A stretch of DNA of 9,393 nt from contig JAEDGN010000078.1 of NCBI GenBank assembly GCA_016297495.1, forward strand, positions 1-9,393, read 5' to 3'. This stretch comes from Coprococcus sp. (GTDB taxonomy: Bacteria > Bacillota > Clostridia > Lachnospirales > Lachnospiraceae). The notes below the pieces were generated by a model. That model was not told where the DNA came from, did not search any database, and saw nothing but the letters and a program-made list of their open reading frames with translations. The position numbers and the translations under genes are program-made. Positions 5,993 through 9,393 of the stretch are shown in pieces (position 1 is the first letter of the stretch; every line of letters starts with the position of its first letter).

Positions 5993-7006
5993 CTATCTCA
6001 ATGCCAGCACATCGGATTTTGCAACAGTTAAATAAACATCCGTACCTGCTGCAATTCTTCCTTCCACACTGAACAGCTTATCTGCATTTACCTCAAGGCC
6101 CTGACAATCCAGATTATATACAATTGTCGTACCTCTGGACATGGAGCCCGTAACCCGTCCCTTAAACTGCAAATAACCATCATCTACTTTTTCGGGTTCT
6201 TTTGAAATATGGATAGCCTCCGGACGTACTGCCACATTTTCGCAATCCATGTCCACACTAACCACTTTTTTAAGATCTTCCAACTTCCATATATTATAAT
6301 GACCGATGAAGTTTGCGGCAAATGTCGTCTGCGGATGGGCATAGATCTGCTCCGGTGATCCCGACTGCTCAATCCTTCCCATATTAAACAGATGGATCAT
6401 ATCCGACATAACCATGGCTTCTTCCTGATCATGGGTAACGAAAATAGTGGTAATCTTAAGTTCCTGCTGGATTCTGCGGATCTCAATCTGAAGATTCCGT
6501 CGAAGCAGCGCATCAATGGCACTTAACGGCTCATCCAACAGCAGCACCCTTGGTTCCATAACAATGGCTCTCGCCAGTGCCACACGCTGCTGCTGCCCAC
6601 CGGAAAGCTGTTTCGGATACTGATTGATCTTCTCAGATAATCCAACGATCTCAAGAGTCTCTTTTACCTTTTCTTCAATATATTTTTTGTCTTTTTTCAG
6701 CATCTGCAGACCAAAAGCCACATTCTGTTTTACGGTCATATTCGGGAACAGGCTGTACTGCTGGAATACCATACCGATCTTTCTCTGCTTCGGTGTAAAA
6801 TCCGTAATATTGGTACCATCCAGCCAGATTTCTCCCTCAGATACCGTTTCAAGTCCCGAAAAGCATCTCAGTAATGTACTTTTTCCGCATCCGGAAGGTC
6901 CCAGAAGCGTCACCAGATCTCCCTGTTCAATATTCAGATTGATTCCTTTTAAGACATGATTATCGCCAAAATATTTATTGATATTTTTAAATTCTATATA
7001 CGACAT
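5993..7006 (-). CDS. ABC importer ATP-binding protein (Pot/Fbp/Phn-like, TOBE domain)
   Basis: This is the cytoplasmic ATPase that powers the importer encoded upstream. The 337 residues carry all ABC motifs in order: Walker A GPSGCGKST (36-44), Q-loop glutamines at 82-83, signature LSGGQQQ (134-140), Walker B RVLLLDEP (153-160) and the switch histidine in VTHD (190-193). A C-terminal regulatory region from about residue 255 resembles a TOBE_2 domain, as in PotA, FbpC and PhnT. The ATG at 7006 has AGGTGA five bases upstream. A GTG at 7015, directly abutting the upstream TAG stop, is an alternative that adds three residues. The gene follows the second permease by nine bases, and a strong terminator closes the operon behind it. 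The ATPase alone does not reveal the substrate; polyamine, ferric iron and aminoethylphosphonate importers all use this type. Confidence 0.94.
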   Translation of the reverse strand: MSYIEFKNINKYFGDNHVLKGINLNIEQGDLVTLLGPSGCGKSTLLRCFSGLETVSEGEIWLDGTNITDFTPKQRKIGMVFQQYSLFPNMTVKQNVAFGLQMLKKDKKYIEEKVKETLEIVGLSEKINQYPKQLSGGQQQRVALARAIVMEPRVLLLDEPLSAIDALLRRNLQIEIRRIQQELKITTIFVTHDQEEAMVMSDMIHLFNMGRIEQSGSPEQIYAHPQTTFAANFIGHYNIWKLEDLKKVVSVDMDCENVAVRPEAIHISKEPEKVDDGYLQFKGRVTGSMSRGTTIVYNLDCQGLEVNADKLFSVEGRIAAGTDVYLTVAKSDVLALR

Positions 7007-7015
7007 CTTTTTCAC

Positions 7016-7810
7016 CTAAACCTTATTTTTGTTCTGCAGTTTGAACACCACCTGCGAAAGAATCCATGTTGCAGCAAACATAATGATAACAATGACACAC
7101 TGATACTGAAGAACGATCAGTCGGCTGTTATACAGAAGCATCTGAACTGTCTGGTATTTATTACCTGCAATAATTTTAATGATTGCGAAATCACCAAATA
7201 TGATCGACAGTGAAATCAGGGAAGACACAAGAATACCCGAGAGCATATTCGGCAGTACAATACGCATAAATGCATATAATTTACCGGCCCCCAGAATCTC
7301 AGCAGCCTCCAGCAGCTGATTGACATTGATACCATGAAGATTATTTCTGATTCCCTGATAGACAAACGGCAGAATGGAAATACAGTAAATGCACGACAGC
7401 ATGACCATCCGGTTGGAGAAAATCGTATCCGACCCCGAATAAAGTGCCAGTACCGGAATTGCAATAATAACACCTTTCAGGGAATTTGGAATCATGCAGA
7501 CAGCCTGAATATATTTCTCAAGTTTCGGATTATATACAACCGCTGTATATAATGCCAGGACAACAATAATATTCGTAATGATAATAGGTGGTATACTGAT
7601 CAGCAGGCCTCTCAGTATGGACGGCCACAGATCTGCCTCAGTAAATGCCTGCGCCCAGTATTTTAACGTCCAGCCTGCAGGAAAAAGCTTTGTCCAGCCA
7701 ACCGTGAAGGAATATACCAGTGTCGCCACAAATGGTATCAGCAGGAAAATGGTAGTCAGCGTCAGAATGACATAAGGCAGTTTTTTTGTCTTTTTTCTTT
7801 TGTCTTTCAT
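7016..7810 (-). CDS. ABC importer permease, second subunit (PotC/FbpB-like)
   Basis: This is an inner-membrane permease of 264 residues with about six hydrophobic segments (roughly 13-35, 66-92, 111-125, 134-152, 189-213 and 237-256). The ABC-permease EAA loop that contacts the ATPase is clear as EAAEILGAGKLYAFMRIVLP (168-187). A lysine/arginine-rich N-terminus (MKDKRKKTKK) fits a cytoplasmic start. The ATG overlaps the preceding permease stop by four bases (ATGA), and GGAGG lies six bases upstream inside that gene, so translation is probably coupled. It would form a heterodimeric channel with the other permease. Length and topology match the PotC-type subunit. Gene identity as a permease is firm; the transported solute is unknown. 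Confidence 0.93.
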   Translation of the reverse strand: MKDKRKKTKKLPYVILTLTTIFLLIPFVATLVYSFTVGWTKLFPAGWTLKYWAQAFTEADLWPSILRGLLISIPPIIITNIIVVLALYTAVVYNPKLEKYIQAVCMIPNSLKGVIIAIPVLALYSGSDTIFSNRMVMLSCIYCISILPFVYQGIRNNLHGINVNQLLEAAEILGAGKLYAFMRIVLPNMLSGILVSSLISLSIIFGDFAIIKIIAGNKYQTVQMLLYNSRLIVLQYQCVIVIIMFAATWILSQVVFKLQNKNKV

Positions 7811-8661
7811 GCTTTACCTCCCCCTTTACACAGCAGCTTTTTCAGCAGATTACAGCCGCATATTACCAACAGCATAATGATAATCATCCAGATCGCCAGT
7901 GCCGAACCCATCTCCCGCTGCGGTGTCATTTCTCCGGTAAACATGGTCGTAATCTTGACCGGCAAAAGCGGAATACTGGTGGTAACAAGAAGTAAAACTG
8001 TTGCATATGCGGTAATGGCATTGGCAAACAGCAGGGCAAATGTATCCAGAAGACTTGGCAGCATGACAGGAATGCCGATTCTTGTCCAGAACTTAAACGG
8101 TGTTGCTTCAAGTATCTCTGCTGCTTCCTTCCATGCAGGATTGATGGCCTGAAAAGCAGGCACCAGCATCAGACTGCCAAGCGGCAGCTGAAAATATATG
8201 AACATCAGCATAAGCCCCTGTATGGAATACAGTTTGAATACAGTGGCCAGATTGATACCGATTGCTTTCAGAGCAAGTACAAATATACCCGTATTGCCAA
8301 GAATAACAACAAATGAAAAGTACAGCGGCAATCCGGCAAAATTGGATACCATGTTCAATAATGATAAAATACGCCCCTGACCTTTTTTTCCAAGTTCGTT
8401 AATAGAATACGCAATCAAAAACGATAGAATCAAACCGATGATAGATGATACGAATGATAAGTATAAACTGTTCTTCGTTGCAACTCTATAAATAGAGTCC
8501 GTGAATACGGTTATATAATTATCCAAAGTAAAAGTTCCCACTTCCGGCATCGTCAGGCTCTGCCTGATCATGCTTAATATAGGCAGAAAAATAAACAACA
8601 CCGCAAGAATCACCAAAGGAACCATCGTCAGCATATTCCTGAGTTGTAATAATTTCTTCAT
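7807..8661 (-). CDS. ABC importer permease, first subunit (PotB-like)
   Basis: This 284-residue membrane protein has about six transmembrane stretches (around 13-35, 67-87, 107-130, 145-170, 205-228 and 255-276). Its EAA loop is EAAEILEATPFKFWTRIGIP (179-198). It is the partner of the downstream permease, with which it shares a four-base stop/start overlap. The ATG at 8661 is chosen because the product then begins MKKLLQLRN immediately before the first membrane segment, and GGAG lies eleven bases upstream (8673-8676). An in-frame ATG at 8712 would add 17 residues encoded partly in the intergenic hairpin and has no obvious ribosome binding site. It is separated from the binding-protein gene by 144 bases, but no convincing terminator lies between, so the four genes probably form one operon. 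Confidence 0.92.
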   Translation of the reverse strand: MKKLLQLRNMLTMVPLVILAVLFIFLPILSMIRQSLTMPEVGTFTLDNYITVFTDSIYRVATKNSLYLSFVSSIIGLILSFLIAYSINELGKKGQGRILSLLNMVSNFAGLPLYFSFVVILGNTGIFVLALKAIGINLATVFKLYSIQGLMLMFIYFQLPLGSLMLVPAFQAINPAWKEAAEILEATPFKFWTRIGIPVMLPSLLDTFALLFANAITAYATVLLLVTTSIPLLPVKITTMFTGEMTPQREMGSALAIWMIIIMLLVICGCNLLKKLLCKGGGKA

Positions 8662-8693
8662 ACGAATCACTTCTCCAAATAGAGTTACTCCAT

Positions 8694-8749
8694 GCAGGCC
8701 ATCCGGAAACACTGCCCCTCTCCTCTATACAGCATCTCCGGAAGGCTGC
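8694..8749 (-). other. Imperfect hairpin between the binding-protein and permease genes
   Basis: GCAGGCC (8694-8700) pairs with GGCTGC (8744-8749) with one bulge, and CCGGA (8703-8707) pairs perfectly with TCCGG (8737-8741), around a purine-rich loop on the minus strand. No T-run follows in the direction of transcription. Such intercistronic hairpins often stabilise the upstream message so that the binding protein is made in excess of the permeases; that role is inferred. The rest of 8662-8805 shows nothing else of note apart from the permease ribosome binding site. Confidence 0.5.
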
Positions 8750-8805
8750 AATTTTTATTTTCTCATGAACATGAATCAATATATGAACTTACGAAACTTT
8801 ACCAC

Positions 8806-9393
8806 TTACTGAACAAGTGGAAGAACCTCTCTCTCCCAAAGCTCTGCGATCTGTGCGCATGCGGCATTCAATGCCTCAACATCAGAAATATTGGTGCAGT
8901 TTGCATACAGATCATCACTCAGCAGTGTAGCAGCTACATCTTCAGGAATCACAACATCCTGTTTGGTCGGTCTTGCATAACCCTTTGCACGGTCGATGGC
9001 AGCCTGATCGCTGCAGAGATATTCAATGGCAAGGCCTGCTGCATTCGGATGAAGTGCATATTTGTTAATAATCTGGCAGTAACCGTTTGTAACAGAACCA
9101 TCGGATGGAATTGTAATTTCAAGATTCATGGACGGGTTCTCGGCAACAATATTGTCTCTCCATGCCAGAACGGAATAATCATAGTTACCTACGCAGCAAA
9201 CCATCTCACCGCTGGCAAGTCTTGCAGAAGTCGTATCACCGGTATCCAGTCTTCCTGCCTCAGCCAGTTCCTTAAAGAAATCAATACCCGGCTGAACATT
9301 ATCAATAGAACCGCCATTGGCAATGGCACATGATAAAACTGCAACCTGGGAAGCTGCACCTGCCAGTACATTACCTACAGATACAAGATAATC
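8806..9393 (-). CDS. ABC importer solute-binding protein (N-terminal half outside window)
   Basis: The visible 195 residues are the C-terminal part of an extracellular solute-binding protein; the frame is open to the right edge, so the start and signal peptide are missing. Full-length relatives are about 340-370 residues, so a little over half is seen. The pattern fits a type-2 periplasmic-binding fold of the PotD/AfuA/PhnS kind: GIDFFKELAEAG (36-47), a strand and loop around EMVCCVGNYDYSVLAWRDN (63-81), NGYCQIINKYALHPNAAGLA (102-121) leading into the usual AIEYLCSDQAA helix, and a late block YARPTKQD. In a Firmicute it should be a lipoprotein, but the lipobox would lie outside the window. 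It heads the operon, followed by two permeases and an ATPase. The ligand cannot be assigned. Confidence 0.88.
   Translation of the reverse strand, partial: DYLVSVGNVLAGAASQVAVLSCAIANGGSIDNVQPGIDFFKELAEAGRLDTGDTTSARLASGEMVCCVGNYDYSVLAWRDNIVAENPSMNLEITIPSDGSVTNGYCQIINKYALHPNAAGLAIEYLCSDQAAIDRAKGYARPTKQDVVIPEDVAATLLSDDLYANCTNISDVEALNAACAQIAELWEREVLPLVQ

Noticed and set aside
8692..9333. 213-residue open frame on the plus strand
   Set aside because: It is antisense to the solute-binding protein gene and starts inside the intergenic hairpin; the composition is typical of a reverse-strand shadow and no motif is visible.
1..9393. CRISPR arrays, insertion sequences, tRNA/rRNA genes, toxin-antitoxin or defence genes
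   Set aside because: No regularly spaced repeats, transposase motifs, tRNA-like cloverleafs or defence-type domains were seen. Nearly all sequence is accounted for by eight biosynthetic, regulatory and transport genes.

Overview
This window looks like chromosomal DNA of a low-to-moderate-GC Gram-positive anaerobe, most likely a Clostridia/Lachnospiraceae-type Firmicute. The basis is AGGAGG-type ribosome binding sites in front of most genes, sigma-A-like promoters, hairpin-plus-T-run terminators, and small 'archaeal/clostridial-type' LeuC and LeuD subunits. The genus cannot be assigned by eye. No mobile element, CRISPR array, tRNA or rRNA was seen, and I found no clear exotic system. The less ordinary content is in the non-coding parts of the branched-chain amino acid locus.

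Positions 1-4680 (minus strand) hold a leucine/branched-chain amino acid biosynthesis cluster in the transcription order leuC, leuD, leuB, ilvD. LeuC and LeuD form isopropylmalate isomerase, LeuB is 3-isopropylmalate dehydrogenase, and IlvD is dihydroxy-acid dehydratase, whose last ~35 residues lie beyond the left edge. leuC-leuD and leuB-ilvD are two tightly packed pairs. Between them is a ~200-base gap with a long hairpin plus T-run terminator, followed by a well-formed promoter (TTGAAA-N17-TATTAT) with possible operator sequences just upstream. The cluster therefore seems to be two transcription units. leuA is not in the window.

Positions 4681-4991 form a divergent control region. A LysR-type regulator gene (4992-5882, plus strand) faces away from leuC. 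A perfect 7-base inverted repeat overlaps the predicted -35 regions of both promoters, the expected arrangement for a LysR protein that controls leuC and itself. Both transcripts have leaders with clear stem-loops: a 10-bp stem upstream of leuC and a long (~24 bp in total) hairpin upstream of lysR.

Positions 5883-5992 lie between two convergent transcription units and carry a GC-rich terminator serving mainly the minus-strand operon.

Positions 5993-9393 (minus strand) hold an ABC importer operon in the order solute-binding protein (N-terminal half off the right edge), permease, permease, ATPase. The organisation and domains match the polyamine/ferric iron/phosphonate-type importers (PotABCD/FbpABC/PhnSTUV-like). 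The substrate cannot be fixed from this sequence. The operon ends before lysR and appears to be functionally separate from the leucine genes.
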